In this document: in pieces, positions 20,892 through 28,686 of the stretch | How the letters are laid out: each line of letters begins with the position of its first letter | Position numbering within the stretch: the first letter of the stretch is position 1 | Virus record (IMG/VR): IMGVR_UViG_3300049596_001007 | Coordinates: 22,021-86,020 of that record | DNA: 64,000 nucleotides | Reading direction: 5' to 3' (one strand) | Source: a virus | Made by a program: the position numbers and the translations under genes | The notes under the pieces: generated by a model | Seen by the model: the letters and a program-made list of their open reading frames with translations, nothing else | What the model was told of the DNA's origin: nothing | Databases searched by the model: none

Positions 20892-21227
20892 ATGGCATCG
20901 GGTGACAGAGTTGAATCTAGGTTGGGTGGTCCAACACAGTTGGGTACTTCGACTACAACTATTTGTACTGCAGCTTCGGGTGTCACTGAGGTTATTAAGC
21001 AGATTGTTATTTGTAACACGGATACGGTTGACCGTACTGTGACGTTGGCTATTGGTTCTGCGGCTACTGCTGCGAATCGTTTGATGTCTTCGTTGCCGAT
21101 TGGTGCGAATGATGTGATGGTTTGGGATACGGCTTTGGTGTTGTTGACTGGTGAGACGTTGCAGGGTTTGTCTGATACGGCTTCTAAGGTGACGGTTACT
21201 GTTGTCGGTTGGGAAAAGACTAACTAG
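20892..21227 (+). CDS. Small beta-sandwich virion protein, foreign codon use
   Basis: A 111-residue protein immediately after the previous stop. The sequence has alternating beta strands (TTICTAASGVTEVIKQIVICN, TVDRTVTLAIG) and ends with a hydrophobic strand and Trp; it resembles small head or tail decoration proteins of actinophages. All ten leucines are coded TTG, which is unlike neighbouring genes that mix CTT, CTA, TTA and TTG. This suggests recent acquisition from a phage with other codon preferences. Function uncertain. Confidence 0.6.
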   Translation: MASGDRVESRLGGPTQLGTSTTTICTAASGVTEVIKQIVICNTDTVDRTVTLAIGSAATAANRLMSSLPIGANDVMVWDTALVLLTGETLQGLSDTASKVTVTVVGWEKTN

Positions 21228-21229
21228 TT

Positions 21230-22168
21230 ATGGGTTTGGATTTTGCTCTCGGTTCGTCGGCGTTGTTGCCTGCTGGCTTGGGGTTTCGTAACGTTCTAAT
21301 TAACGGTGATTTTAGGGTTTGGCAACGTGGTACTTCAATCACGGTAACTACTGGTTCACCTTATACAGCCGATAGGTGGTGTGTCACGCCAGGGGGAACT
21401 GCCAACTTTTCTGCATCCCGTCAAACAGCAAGCCTTGATGGTTTTCAATATTGTTTGAGACTTCAACGTACGGCATCCAATACAAACACTTCGGCACTTT
21501 ATTTGAGCCAACCTGTTGAAACGGTAACTTCGATTCCTTTAGCAAATAAACAAGTTTCTTTTTCTTTTTATGCTAGGGCTGGAGCAAACTTTTCTGCTGC
21601 AAGTTCTGCTTTGAATGTTCGTCTTGTCACGGGGACTGGAACGGATGGCAACTATCTTGCCGCAACCCTTACTGGTCAGGCTATACCGTTGGATACAACA
21701 GCAACGCTTACTACATCTTTCCAGCGTTTTACATATTCTGTATTTGTTCCTTCGGGGGTGAATCAAGTGCAACCCGTATTTTTTTACACTCCCGTTGGTA
21801 CTGCTGGTGCTAATGATTATTTTGATGTTACGGGTGTGCAGTTGGAACAGAATTATTCTTCAACCCCGTTTGAGCAACGCCCTATCGGTGTAGAACTAGC
21901 ATTATGCCAAAGGTATTACTGGAAACACAGTTCCTCTGCTGGTATTTCTTATCTATCATTTCAGTACGCAGGAACACAGTATAGATTGACAATCCCCAAT
22001 CCAGTACAGATGCGCATTAACCCTCATACAGTTACTACTTCTACATGGCAGGGTGGGACTACTCCGTCTTTAGGTGCAGCCAATGTTCTTTCAACCAACT
22101 GGTCAACAACTGGTGGCTGGTATTATGCAGACGGTTCAACTTCTATTGAAATAAGTGCGGAGTTATAA
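21230..22168 (+). CDS. Jelly-roll tail fibre tip protein
   Basis: A 312-residue adhesin without a collagen-like rod. From residue 20 it has FRNVLINGDFRVWQRGT, and near 220 it has [20 protein letters not shown]. Both blocks bracket the same jelly-roll domain as the C-terminus of the fibre at 8742. The DNA encoding the second block is nearly identical in the two genes. It is therefore a free-standing version of the tip, perhaps joined to the virion through the preceding small protein. The likely ligand is a host-surface sugar. Confidence 0.7.
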   Translation: MGLDFALGSSALLPAGLGFRNVLINGDFRVWQRGTSITVTTGSPYTADRWCVTPGGTANFSASRQTASLDGFQYCLRLQRTASNTNTSALYLSQPVETVTSIPLANKQVSFSFYARAGANFSAASSALNVRLVTGTGTDGNYLAATLTGQAIPLDTTATLTTSFQRFTYSVFVPSGVNQVQPVFFYTPVGTAGANDYFDVTGVQLEQNYSSTPFEQRPIGVELALCQRYYWKHSSSAGISYLSFQYAGTQYRLTIPNPVQMRINPHTVTTSTWQGGTTPSLGAANVLSTNWSTTGGWYYADGSTSIEISAEL

Positions 22169-22327
22169 ATGTATTACACACACACTGATTTGTTGGACAA
22201 TTCAACAACGCTGGCTTTGCATGATGGTGAAACCGTTACCTATTTCACAGAACAAAGCCCTCTACATGAGGCGTATCTTGCGTGGGTTGCAGAAGGTAAC
22301 ACGGCAGAAGAATGGAATTTACAATGA
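22169..22327 (+). CDS. Small fibre-associated protein (copy 2)
   Basis: A 52-residue protein directly after the jelly-roll gene, ending AYLAWVAEGNTAEEW plus three residues. It matches the C-terminus of the protein at 10979-11140 and occupies the same position relative to a homologous fibre, so the pair was duplicated as a unit. Its TGA overlaps the next ATG by four bases. Confidence 0.65.
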   Translation: MYYTHTDLLDNSTTLALHDGETVTYFTEQSPLHEAYLAWVAEGNTAEEWNLQ

Positions 22328-22974
22328 CTATTTCTGCTACTACACAAGGGCTTCGACCAGGCGTTTGTACTTCGTCTAACAGACCTGCAACACCGTTTGA
22401 AGGTCAAATGATTTATGAGACTGATACCGATTTGACTTTCATTTATGGTGGGTCGGCTTGGCAACAGGTGTCGGGTGGTACCGCTGTCGGCAACTCAGGG
22501 CTGGTATATGTAAAATCGCAAGCGATTACTGCGGGTTCGGCAACAACGGTTCTAACCAATGTGTTCTCAACCACCTATGACAATTATCGAGTGATAATCG
22601 ATGGAGTGCAAACAACTTCTTCACAAGGGTTAGTCATTAGGATGGGTTCTGCGGCTACTGGGTACTATGGCAATTTTTGGTATGTTTTATATTCTGCAAC
22701 GTCTTGGACATTTGTCCCTATGAACAACGCAACCTTTTGGTATGTAGCCTTGTCGGATAGCACTGCCCCATCATCATCTAGTAGTTTTGATTTAGTTGCC
22801 CCATTTTTGGCGGCTAGAACTCAATACAATGGCAACTATTACGGGCGAGGTTATTCAGGCGGCTTCTCTGGGTCTATTGAAAATACAACCAGTTACACTG
22901 ATTTAACTTTGTTAAACGAATCAGGAACCCTTAGCGGTGGAACTATCACCGTGTACGGATACAGGAAGCCATAA
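22324..22974 (+). CDS. Short tail fibre / adhesin (paralogue A)
   Basis: A 216-residue protein. I start it at ATG 22324, overlapping the previous stop as ATGA, rather than at the in-frame ATG 22312. It opens with a trimeric-base motif RPGVCTSSNRPATPFEGQM and ETDTDLTFIYGGSAWQQV, then a beta tip with SYTDLTLLNESGTLSGGTITVYGYRKP at the end. The gene at 23075 is a clear paralogue across both base and tip. Confidence 0.65.
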   Translation: MTISATTQGLRPGVCTSSNRPATPFEGQMIYETDTDLTFIYGGSAWQQVSGGTAVGNSGLVYVKSQAITAGSATTVLTNVFSTTYDNYRVIIDGVQTTSSQGLVIRMGSAATGYYGNFWYVLYSATSWTFVPMNNATFWYVALSDSTAPSSSSSFDLVAPFLAARTQYNGNYYGRGYSGGFSGSIENTTSYTDLTLLNESGTLSGGTITVYGYRKP

Positions 22975-22977
22975 ACG

Positions 22978-23085
22978 ATGACACGACCAAATATCCAAAT
23001 AGATGATGAAGTTCGTGAAATGACCGAAGAAGAATACGCTGACCTGTTGGCTTCGGGTTGGACTGAGGTTGCTGATGCCTCTTAG
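22978..23085 (+). CDS. Small acidic peptide between paralogous adhesins
   Basis: A 35-residue frame beginning at ATG 22978, three bases after the previous stop, and ending inside the start of the next gene. It is acidic and contains TEEEYADLLASGWTE, which resembles the C-termini of short phage proteins placed after fibres. It is probably a fibre-associated accessory peptide, analogous to the 52-53-residue proteins after the jelly-roll fibres. Confidence 0.45.
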   Translation: MTRPNIQIDDEVREMTEEEYADLLASGWTEVADAS

Positions 23086-23779
23086 TTCTGTTGTTGGTGC
23101 GCAATCGATTATTAAACCTGGTGTGTGTACGTCGTCTACTCGCCCTGCTGTGCCGTTTGAAGGTCAAATGATTTTTGAGACAGACACAGACCGTCTTTAT
23201 GTTTACAACGGTACGGCTTGGGTTATCCCCAACAGCCCCGCACAAAATCCAATGGGTTTGGAACTTGTTACTACGGCTACCTGCACATCGGGTGGCACAG
23301 CATCAGGTGGTGTGGTCACTATCGGCACAACACAAGCAACCGTCACTGTTACCAATGCTTTCAATGCGACCTACTCAGATTACAGAGTTGTGATTTCAGG
23401 TGTTACTTGCTCAACAGCAAACAACGATATTCGTGTGAAATTTGAAACTTCCCTTTCTACATACAACTGGGCTGGAACATATCAAACATATTCAGGACCA
23501 ACAACCATTACTGGAACAGGTGCAGCAAATACAAGTAACGGAATTGCAGTAGGCGCATCGGAAACATCAGGAAACTTCAGTTGCTCATTTGATGTTCAAC
23601 GCCCGAACCTTGCGTCATCAACAGTAGTTACTGGAACCCACGCAAACGCTGCATACCGAACTACATATTCAGGGATAATGAATACTTCAACAGCGTACAC
23701 AGATTTGATTGTCAATCAGAGTGGTGGCGCAACCATGACTGGTGGGACTATTCGTGTCTACGGATACAGGAACTCGTAA
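23075..23779 (+). CDS. Short tail fibre / adhesin (paralogue B)
   Basis: A 234-residue protein from ATG 23075, which overlaps the stop of the small peptide; a TTG six bases earlier is also possible. The base motif KPGVCTSSTRPAVPFEGQM with ETDTDRLYVYNGTAWV and the tip ending TAYTDLIVNQSG and IRVYGYRNS pair it with the gene at 22324. The middle differs, so the two may bind different ligands. Confidence 0.65.
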   Translation: MPLSSVVGAQSIIKPGVCTSSTRPAVPFEGQMIFETDTDRLYVYNGTAWVIPNSPAQNPMGLELVTTATCTSGGTASGGVVTIGTTQATVTVTNAFNATYSDYRVVISGVTCSTANNDIRVKFETSLSTYNWAGTYQTYSGPTTITGTGAANTSNGIAVGASETSGNFSCSFDVQRPNLASSTVVTGTHANAAYRTTYSGIMNTSTAYTDLIVNQSGGATMTGGTIRVYGYRNS

Positions 23780-23789
23780 CAGGTAGCAA

Positions 23790-23906
23790 ATGGCTACCCT
23801 CTATAACCAAACAGGATACACCTACAACCAAATAGGTGCAATCTACAACCAGGCTGCAATCGAACGCACAGCCACAGGCTCAGGTACAAAAACACTGGCA
23901 GAATAG
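23790..23906 (+). CDS. Tyr-Asn-Gln repeat peptide
   Basis: A 38-residue frame starting eleven bases after the adhesin stop. It holds three spaced YNQ triplets (LYNQTGYTYNQIGAIYNQ) and a Thr-rich tail. Short proteins with this kind of regular aromatic-amide spacing occur in phage structural regions. The function is unknown and expression unproven. Confidence 0.4.
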   Translation: MATLYNQTGYTYNQIGAIYNQAAIERTATGSGTKTLAE

Positions 23907-23941
23907 CCACTAAGAGAAGGAAACCTTGTTAGTATCTCACT

Positions 23942-25000
23942 ATGCGCTTTCATTTAGTTTCCCTGCCGCACACAAATACGACCGAAGCCTTCACCGCCTG
24001 TGCCTATACGGAGAAAGTCCGCAAATTCGCAATCATGATGAAGAACCTCGGGCATACCGTGTTTCTCTACGGCGGAGAATTCAATGAAGCACCCTGCGAC
24101 GAACATATTACTTGTATTACAGAAGAACAGCGACTAAAAGCCGTAGGCAACAATCACTATTCGGCAGCATCTTTTGACTGGAACCTCCCACACTGGATTG
24201 AGTTTAATAACAATGCGATTAAAGGAATCAAAGAACGCCTAGAACACAAGGACTTTATTTGTCTTATAACAGGATTTGCATCTAAGCCAATCGCCGATGC
24301 TTTCCCTGATGAGCTAAGCGTGGAGTTCGGTATTGGTTATGGTGGCTCGTTTGCTCCATTTAAGGTTTTTGAGTCATACGCATGGATGCACTCTTGTTAC
24401 GGGTCAAAAGTAACCGACCCCCACACTCTTGACGGCAAGTTCTATGACGCTGTAATTCCAAGTTACATAGACGTTGACGATTTCCCTCTACAGGAAAAGC
24501 CTAATGACTACTATCTGTACATAGGACGGCTTATAGAGCGTAAAGGCTATCAGATTGCAGTTGACATTTGCAAAGCCTTAGGCAAGCGTCTTGTTATTGC
24601 TGGTCAAGGTGTACCGCCAGAGTACGGTGAATACGTTGGGGTGGTCGGCACCGAGGAACGAGCAAAACTGATGGGCGGAGCCATTGCAACTTTTACTCCA
24701 ACTATCTATGTTGAGCCATTTGGAACTGTTGCAGTAGAAGCAATGGCGTGCGGTTCACCTGTAATTTCAACCGACTGGGGCGCGTTTACCGAAACCGTCA
24801 TTGACGGAGTTACTGGGTTTAGATGTCATACTCTGCAAGAATTTATTAATGCTGCGAAAGCAGCACCGTACCTAGACCGCAAAGCAATCAGCCAATACTC
24901 AAAAGATCGCTATGGTTTGAATACAGTAGGTATAATGTATGAAGAGTACTTTACTCGGCTGCAAACTCTATGGGGTAAAGGCTGGTATGAACTTACATAA
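23942..25000 (+). CDS. Glycosyltransferase, GT4 family
   Basis: A 352-residue GT-B enzyme. The C-terminal donor-binding half starts at YLYIGRLIERKGYQIAV (about 196-212) and has the E-x7-E region EPFGTVAVEAMACGSPVIST near 259. This is typical of retaining NDP-sugar transferases. The N-terminal half contains the His/Asn-rich acceptor side (GNNHYSAASFDW). It closes the run of fibre genes, so it may glycosylate the fibres or a host glycan. The separate pair of GT-B-like genes at 29135 and 32167 sits in the DNA-metabolism block and is not closely similar. Confidence 0.85.
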   Translation: MRFHLVSLPHTNTTEAFTACAYTEKVRKFAIMMKNLGHTVFLYGGEFNEAPCDEHITCITEEQRLKAVGNNHYSAASFDWNLPHWIEFNNNAIKGIKERLEHKDFICLITGFASKPIADAFPDELSVEFGIGYGGSFAPFKVFESYAWMHSCYGSKVTDPHTLDGKFYDAVIPSYIDVDDFPLQEKPNDYYLYIGRLIERKGYQIAVDICKALGKRLVIAGQGVPPEYGEYVGVVGTEERAKLMGGAIATFTPTIYVEPFGTVAVEAMACGSPVISTDWGAFTETVIDGVTGFRCHTLQEFINAAKAAPYLDRKAISQYSKDRYGLNTVGIMYEEYFTRLQTLWGKGWYELT

Positions 25001-25028
25001 CGAACACAACAAAAGGAAAACATACGCA

Positions 25029-25163
25029 ATGGATATTGATGCACAGACAATAGTAAACGATCTTTTAGAGCAGATTAAGCAACTGACATTTCAACTTGCA
25101 GTTGCAAGAGCAACAATTACTCAGTTGCAGAGTCAGAGTCAGAGTCAGACTGAAAAGGACTAG
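25029..25163 (+). CDS. Small coiled-coil protein
   Basis: A 44-residue protein. ATG 25029 is preceded by AAAGGA about eleven bases upstream; earlier in-frame ATGs lie within the glycosyltransferase. The sequence DLLEQIKQLTFQLAVARATITQLQ is one long heptad helix, followed by SQSQSQ. The final 47 bases overlap the end of the WhiB gene on the other strand. Such short coiled-coil proteins are common next to phage fibre genes; function unknown. Confidence 0.5.
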   Translation: MDIDAQTIVNDLLEQIKQLTFQLAVARATITQLQSQSQSQTEKD

Positions 25164-25644
25164 CTCCTTTAGACGTCTTAGACTTCTTTGAAGTCTTACT
25201 TGCGTGGTACGCGTCTACTGCATTTGCGCTTGTGCGACTTCTCCATGTAAATTCGCACTCACCGCATACAACAAGCTTCATTGTTTTCCAGCGGCCACCT
25301 TCCGGTGAGTCTGCTACAATAACGCTAAGCTTAGAAGGCCGTCCACCGCATGCTGGACAATTTGGAAATCTTTGTCTACGAATTTCTTGTCCAGTGTGCG
25401 ACACAGACAACGCTCTGCGAATTTCTCCTTCGTCTTTTCCGCCCCACACGCCGTGAATTTGTTTGTTTTCAAGAGCGTACTTTAGGCAGTCTAGACGCAC
25501 ATCGCAGGTAAAGCACAGGTTGCGGGCGGTGTACTTTTCATTTGGAATGCTAGAAAAAAAGAACTTTCGTATATGCTTATTGACAGGCTTTACGCACTCA
25601 GCGTTGTCTTGCCAGCCGACGTTGCTTAACCCTTTTTTGTTCAT
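25117..25644 (-). CDS. WhiB-like Fe-S regulator fused to a zinc-ribbon tail
   Basis: A 175-residue regulator. Cys17, Cys44, Cys47 and Cys53 have the spacing of the WhiB [4Fe-4S] cluster (C, then CxxCxxxxxC), followed by the GVWGG turn (65-69) and a basic EIRR segment that contacts DNA or sigma factor. After this the protein has CPACG at 96-100 and CGEC at 127-130, a zinc-ribbon-like pair of CxxC, then a Lys/Ser/Asp-rich tail. Typical WhiB proteins of about 80-130 residues lack such a ribbon. WhiB proteins occur only in actinobacteria and their phages, which fixes the host group. It follows the 112-residue gene with an ATGA overlap. Confidence 0.85.
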   Translation of the reverse strand: MNKKGLSNVGWQDNAECVKPVNKHIRKFFFSSIPNEKYTARNLCFTCDVRLDCLKYALENKQIHGVWGGKDEGEIRRALSVSHTGQEIRRQRFPNCPACGGRPSKLSVIVADSPEGGRWKTMKLVVCGECEFTWRSRTSANAVDAYHASKTSKKSKTSKGASPFQSDSDSDSATE

Positions 25645-25979
25645 AAAGCTACTAGAGTTATTTCAACTATTCTGTCAACTTTGTCACCGTCTCTTGTTTC
25701 ACCGTTGCTATTGCATATTGTAAGTTCTGTGTCATTGTCAACTTCTCCAGCAGACACGTGAAACACATTTCCTTTTTCTGCCATTTTGTATCCATCGCCA
25801 AGTGATACTGCAGACCCGTCGTGTTGAAGAGCAGATGCAAGAGCTCTTAGCACTATTTCATTTTCAAGTCCTACATGGTCTTCAGTGAAGAACACTAAAC
25901 TTGAGACAGGTAAAAGCGCTTCTGCGCCGATGCCAGTCCACTCAGACCAGAGACACTCGCCTTTTCTTGAATCCTTCAT
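25641..25979 (-). CDS. Hypothetical protein upstream of WhiB
   Basis: A 112-residue acidic protein of mixed alpha/beta character whose stop overlaps the WhiB start, so the two are coupled. No known motif is visible. The middle, from about 38 to 75 (GLENEIVLRALASALQHDG), suggests a helix followed by strands. The name of the function is not recoverable from sequence. Confidence 0.55.
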   Translation of the reverse strand: MKDSRKGECLWSEWTGIGAEALLPVSSLVFFTEDHVGLENEIVLRALASALQHDGSAVSLGDGYKMAEKGNVFHVSAGEVDNDTELTICNSNGETRDGDKVDRIVEITLVAL

Positions 25980-25980
25980 T

Positions 25981-26086
25981 ACTAGAAATAATATCCTGCA
26001 TTCTAGTGAATTCTAAGCACGTGGCCTAGCAAGATGCATACACGATTTACAAGCAACCTTTAAGAGCTTCTATGATGATCTAGGCC
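25981..26086. repeat. Two inverted repeats in the gap before WhiB operon
   Basis: ACTAGAA (25981-25987) pairs with TTCTAGT (26001-26007). Further on, GGCCTAG (26023-26029) pairs with CTAGGCC (26080-26086). On the minus strand TATTAT just before the ATG of the 112-residue gene could be a -10 box inside the first dyad, so this dyad may be an operator. The second encloses 50 bases and could form an RNA stem after the glycosylase gene. It does not fit a tRNA. Confidence 0.35.
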
Positions 26087-26095
26087 GCAATGGCG

Positions 26096-26602
26096 TCAAG
26101 CTACGTAACCGTCCTGATGCGGCCAAATATAGTCGTACGTACTTGGTGCTTTTCCAGTGTTTTCGGCCCAGTCAAATTGCGAGTACCATTCGTAGTTTTT
26201 GCACAGTAGCGCTGTCCTATGGGTAGAGCAGAGCGACTCAAAGTACTCAGTATTTTCCATCCACCTTGGGAGAACAAGATCACTAGAAATGCGATTGAGC
26301 GCTATTGCTTTATCGTACGTGCGGTACGTTTTATCAAGCAACGTAGACTTAAATCCACGAGACTTCCATTCAAAGTATGTGGCCGAGATATAAGAAACGA
26401 ATAACGTTTCATGGCCTCGCCACATTTTTACTACTGGATGGTTTGACCAGCCTTTTGGCGTACGATGATTTCCGTCAGGATCAAGCTCGCACATAGTCAT
26501 TAAGCATTGCCACGCTTCAAGAGTTTGTTTGTGCAGCCGTTTGTTGTCGAGATGGCTAGCAACTAAAGCGAATGAAGAAGTGTCCGTAAGAAATGATTGC
26601 AT
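26096..26602 (-). CDS. Pyrimidine-dimer DNA glycosylase-like protein (MSMEG_6728 type)
   Basis: A 168-residue protein with the pattern of a family usually annotated as pyrimidine dimer DNA glycosylase or MSMEG_6728-like: DNKRLHKQTLEAWQ near 19-32, then WSNHPVVKMWRGHE near 52-65, and a final LLCKNYEWYSQFDW. In annotated relatives the ends are similar (NHPxxxMWxG, LxxKxxxWY). The implied role is base-excision repair of UV lesions, sensible for a phage of sunlit water. The assignment relies on remembered family patterns. It has a strong extended -10 promoter 28 bases upstream and starts a leftward transcript. Confidence 0.6.
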   Translation of the reverse strand: MQSFLTDTSSFALVASHLDNKRLHKQTLEAWQCLMTMCELDPDGNHRTPKGWSNHPVVKMWRGHETLFVSYISATYFEWKSRGFKSTLLDKTYRTYDKAIALNRISSDLVLPRWMENTEYFESLCSTHRTALLCKNYEWYSQFDWAENTGKAPSTYDYIWPHQDGYVA

Positions 26603-26629
26603 GTGTGGTGTCCCTTTGTCGTTTTAGCC

Positions 26630-26640
26630 ATTATACCACA
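26630..26640 (-). promoter_or_regulatory. Extended -10 promoter for the glycosylase gene
   Basis: On the minus strand the sequence reads TGTGGTATAATGG, a perfect TATAAT with the TGn extension. It lies 28 bases before the ATG at 26602, in the short gap between the methyltransferase and the glycosylase. A recognisable -35 is lacking, which is common for extended -10 promoters. This is the clearest promoter in the window. Confidence 0.65.
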
Positions 26641-26659
26641 CTTACTTTAAAATATGCTA

Positions 26660-27910
26660 TTAGCCTTGCTTATTCGCATACCAGGTTTTCTTAACAGTCT
26701 GGCGGCTAAATCCTTTGTCAGTATCAATCAGCCACTCTCTGTTACCAATGAGTTCGCCCTGCGGTCCGCTTGGCTGACCGTCTAAAGCAGCAACTGCTGC
26801 TTGACCAATCCAATTAGCGGCCTGTACTGCAACGGCTTTGCCCCATGTTGCTCCCAGTGCGGAATACGTTTTTGCCTTAGAAAATTCCCAGTTGTCTGGA
26901 AGACCTTGAATGCGGGCGGCTTCTCTGTGTGTAATTCTTCGTTGAAGCGTTGGATGTACGATGTGATCAAGCGCGCCGCCTGTCATCACGTGGCACCACG
27001 AGTCGCCGTTCCAGCGGCAAGGCATAGAAAATCCCATGTAAAAATCTTTAGCACGGATCTTTTCTTCTTGACCAAGCCAGGCTTGTGGGAACCTATCGCC
27101 GTTGCGGTCAACAGCTTCACGAAGCGCTTTGTTGATCGGCATCATTGGCTTCCATCCGTCGTTGCCGAGGATGTCAAAGATTTCTTGAATTCTCTGGGAA
27201 TCCAAGTTGTTCTTATTCATGTGGCCATCAACAACGCCGCTTGCGTTGCGCAAGTGTTTTACGTACTTGGATGGCTCCGAAACGTATCGCTGTGCGTCCC
27301 ATGTGATCTCAAGATCAGCTAAGTCACCGATTACATCCATCATTGTTGGCATTTCAGCGGGAGCAATTGCTTGAGCGCCAAACGGCATTCCTTTTTCAAC
27401 AGCAGTCCAGAAGTACCGCGCTCGGTACGAGAATCCACCGACCTGAAGGTTATTCATTTTTACATGATACAGGTCATACTCTTTGCCAGACAGTTCTTCA
27501 ACCATGTCGCGGTACTTAACCATCGTGTCACGGCCTTGCGTGTACGCCTGCTGAACACACTCAAAGATGATCATTTTTGGTTTGATCCGTGCCGCGTACT
27601 TCATGAACGCGACTGTGTGCTCGTGTGCTTTTGCGTCGGCACCTCGGTTTGCTGGGCCTGACCATACGGACCAGCCCGAACACGGTGGACAACCCAGCAC
27701 TACATCAGCTTTTACATCAGGCCATTCATTTGGGTCGTCAGAAAAGAATGAACTCCAATTGTCTCCAAGATGGTGCCTGTTCAACTCTGCAACAGGGTTG
27801 CCAAAATTAAGCGTCCCTGTTCTGATATTCATTTCCATTCCAGAGTTTACAAACCCAAGACTCATGAAAGCTGCAAGTCCATTGCAGTCTGCGAATGTGT
27901 ATTTTGCCAT
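26660..27910 (-). CDS. DNA (cytosine-5) methyltransferase
   Basis: A 416-residue enzyme with the C5-methyltransferase motif order. Motif I is degenerate (FADCNGLAAFMSLGF). The catalytic motif IV is GCPPCSGWS with Cys77. Motif VI is FECVQQA (Glu117, with ECV in place of ENV), motif IX is RITHREAARIQGLPDNW, and motif X is ALGATWGKAVAVQ. It transfers a methyl group from SAM to carbon 5 of cytosine in DNA; the target site cannot be read from sequence. It may protect phage DNA from restriction. No restriction enzyme is adjacent, so it acts alone. A GGAGA ribosome site precedes the ATG. Confidence 0.85.
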   Translation of the reverse strand: MAKYTFADCNGLAAFMSLGFVNSGMEMNIRTGTLNFGNPVAELNRHHLGDNWSSFFSDDPNEWPDVKADVVLGCPPCSGWSVWSGPANRGADAKAHEHTVAFMKYAARIKPKMIIFECVQQAYTQGRDTMVKYRDMVEELSGKEYDLYHVKMNNLQVGGFSYRARYFWTAVEKGMPFGAQAIAPAEMPTMMDVIGDLADLEITWDAQRYVSEPSKYVKHLRNASGVVDGHMNKNNLDSQRIQEIFDILGNDGWKPMMPINKALREAVDRNGDRFPQAWLGQEEKIRAKDFYMGFSMPCRWNGDSWCHVMTGGALDHIVHPTLQRRITHREAARIQGLPDNWEFSKAKTYSALGATWGKAVAVQAANWIGQAAVAALDGQPSGPQGELIGNREWLIDTDKGFSRQTVKKTWYANKQG

Positions 27911-27977
27911 GATGTAGTTCTCCGTGTGTCTAATTCGTTAGTACAACCGTATCAAGTGAGGGCCGATGTACGTGACA

Positions 27978-28268
27978 CTAGTCTTTGTGTATTGACCCTA
28001 CTTCAAAGCCGCAAGCTGCGTATCCAGCAATGTCAGTCCAAGTGTCTGGCTGAAATCCAGATTTTGAGGCGTACCTAGCAACTTTTACTGCAACCATAGC
28101 CATGGCAACATCTTCGTTAGTGACTGGAATACCAAAGATCACAGACCAGATTTGCGCAATGCGGTTAAAGTTACTTTCCGGGCCGCCGTACTGAACATCA
28201 CGCTCGCCCGAGACGATGCGCGCTGCTTCTTCGAGGCATACCTGCCGTGGTTGCTTGTTACTCGGCAT
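27978..28268 (-). CDS. DUF6378-family protein
   Basis: A 96-residue protein that shows the DUF6378 pattern well: EAARIVSGERDVQYGGPESN, NRIAQIWSVIFG, KVARYASKSG, and DTWTDIAGYAACGFE. These features suggest an all-alpha fold with conserved acidic, lysine and glycine positions; function unproven, though a nucleotide-pyrophosphatase-like role has been proposed for look-alikes. It overlaps the upstream gene by eleven bases. A shorter, diverged relative is encoded at 5630-6016. Confidence 0.8.
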   Translation of the reverse strand: MPSNKQPRQVCLEEAARIVSGERDVQYGGPESNFNRIAQIWSVIFGIPVTNEDVAMAMVAVKVARYASKSGFQPDTWTDIAGYAACGFEVGSIHKD

Positions 28269-28458
28269 TGTCTATTTTCATTCGTACAAACACCTTAGCA
28301 CTGTAGTCGCTCCCGGCGTGCGGGACAATATGTATTTCAGCATCACTAGGTATTTCAGCATCTATATCTTCCATAAGGTCTTTCCAAGATTTTCTAGCTT
28401 CATTAAGCATTAGTGGAAGTGTTGACCCTAGTACTTCAAACTCAATTGCTGCTCTCAT
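28258..28458 (-). CDS. Small hypothetical protein
   Basis: A 66-residue protein overlapping the upstream gene by four bases and the downstream gene by eleven. It is predicted alpha then beta (SWKDLMEDIDAEI, then KVFVRMKIDN). No recognised domain. Its tight spacing places it in the DUF6378/NTP-pyrophosphatase operon. Confidence 0.55.
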   Translation of the reverse strand: MRAAIEFEVLGSTLPLMLNEARKSWKDLMEDIDAEIPSDAEIHIVPHAGSDYSAKVFVRMKIDNAE

Positions 28459-28685
28459 TCAACTACTCTCTTTTCTAGTGTGTGCGGAGCATGATGCGTT
28501 CTGCTGAGATAAGGCAACATTTCGTCTATAGAGCATACGATAATGTCACCGTCTCGTGCCTCAAGCACTTTGCACAATCTTCCATTGTGTATTTTTCCAA
28601 GCTCTCCGCGGTATGCGCTAGACCGTACTCTGACAACGTCACCGGCTACAACATTTTTTGAATGAACTGCCAGCCAGTAGTCCAT
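28455..28685 (-). CDS. Small beta-barrel-like protein
   Basis: A 76-residue protein. I choose ATG 28685, with GGGAG seven bases upstream, over an earlier in-frame start at 28718 inside the previous gene. The sequence VVAGDVVRVRSSAYRGELGK followed by CKVLEARDGDIIVCSI looks like a small KOW or SH3-like barrel, a fold that often binds RNA or DNA. This is inference from strand and turn pattern only. Confidence 0.5.
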   Translation of the reverse strand: MDYWLAVHSKNVVAGDVVRVRSSAYRGELGKIHNGRLCKVLEARDGDIIVCSIDEMLPYLSRTHHAPHTLEKRVVE

Positions 28686-28686
28686 G

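Noticed and set aside
26023-26086. tRNA suggested by 7-base arms GGCCTAG/CTAGGCC
   Set aside because: No D-arm, anticodon arm or GTTCGA-type T-loop can be folded between the arms.
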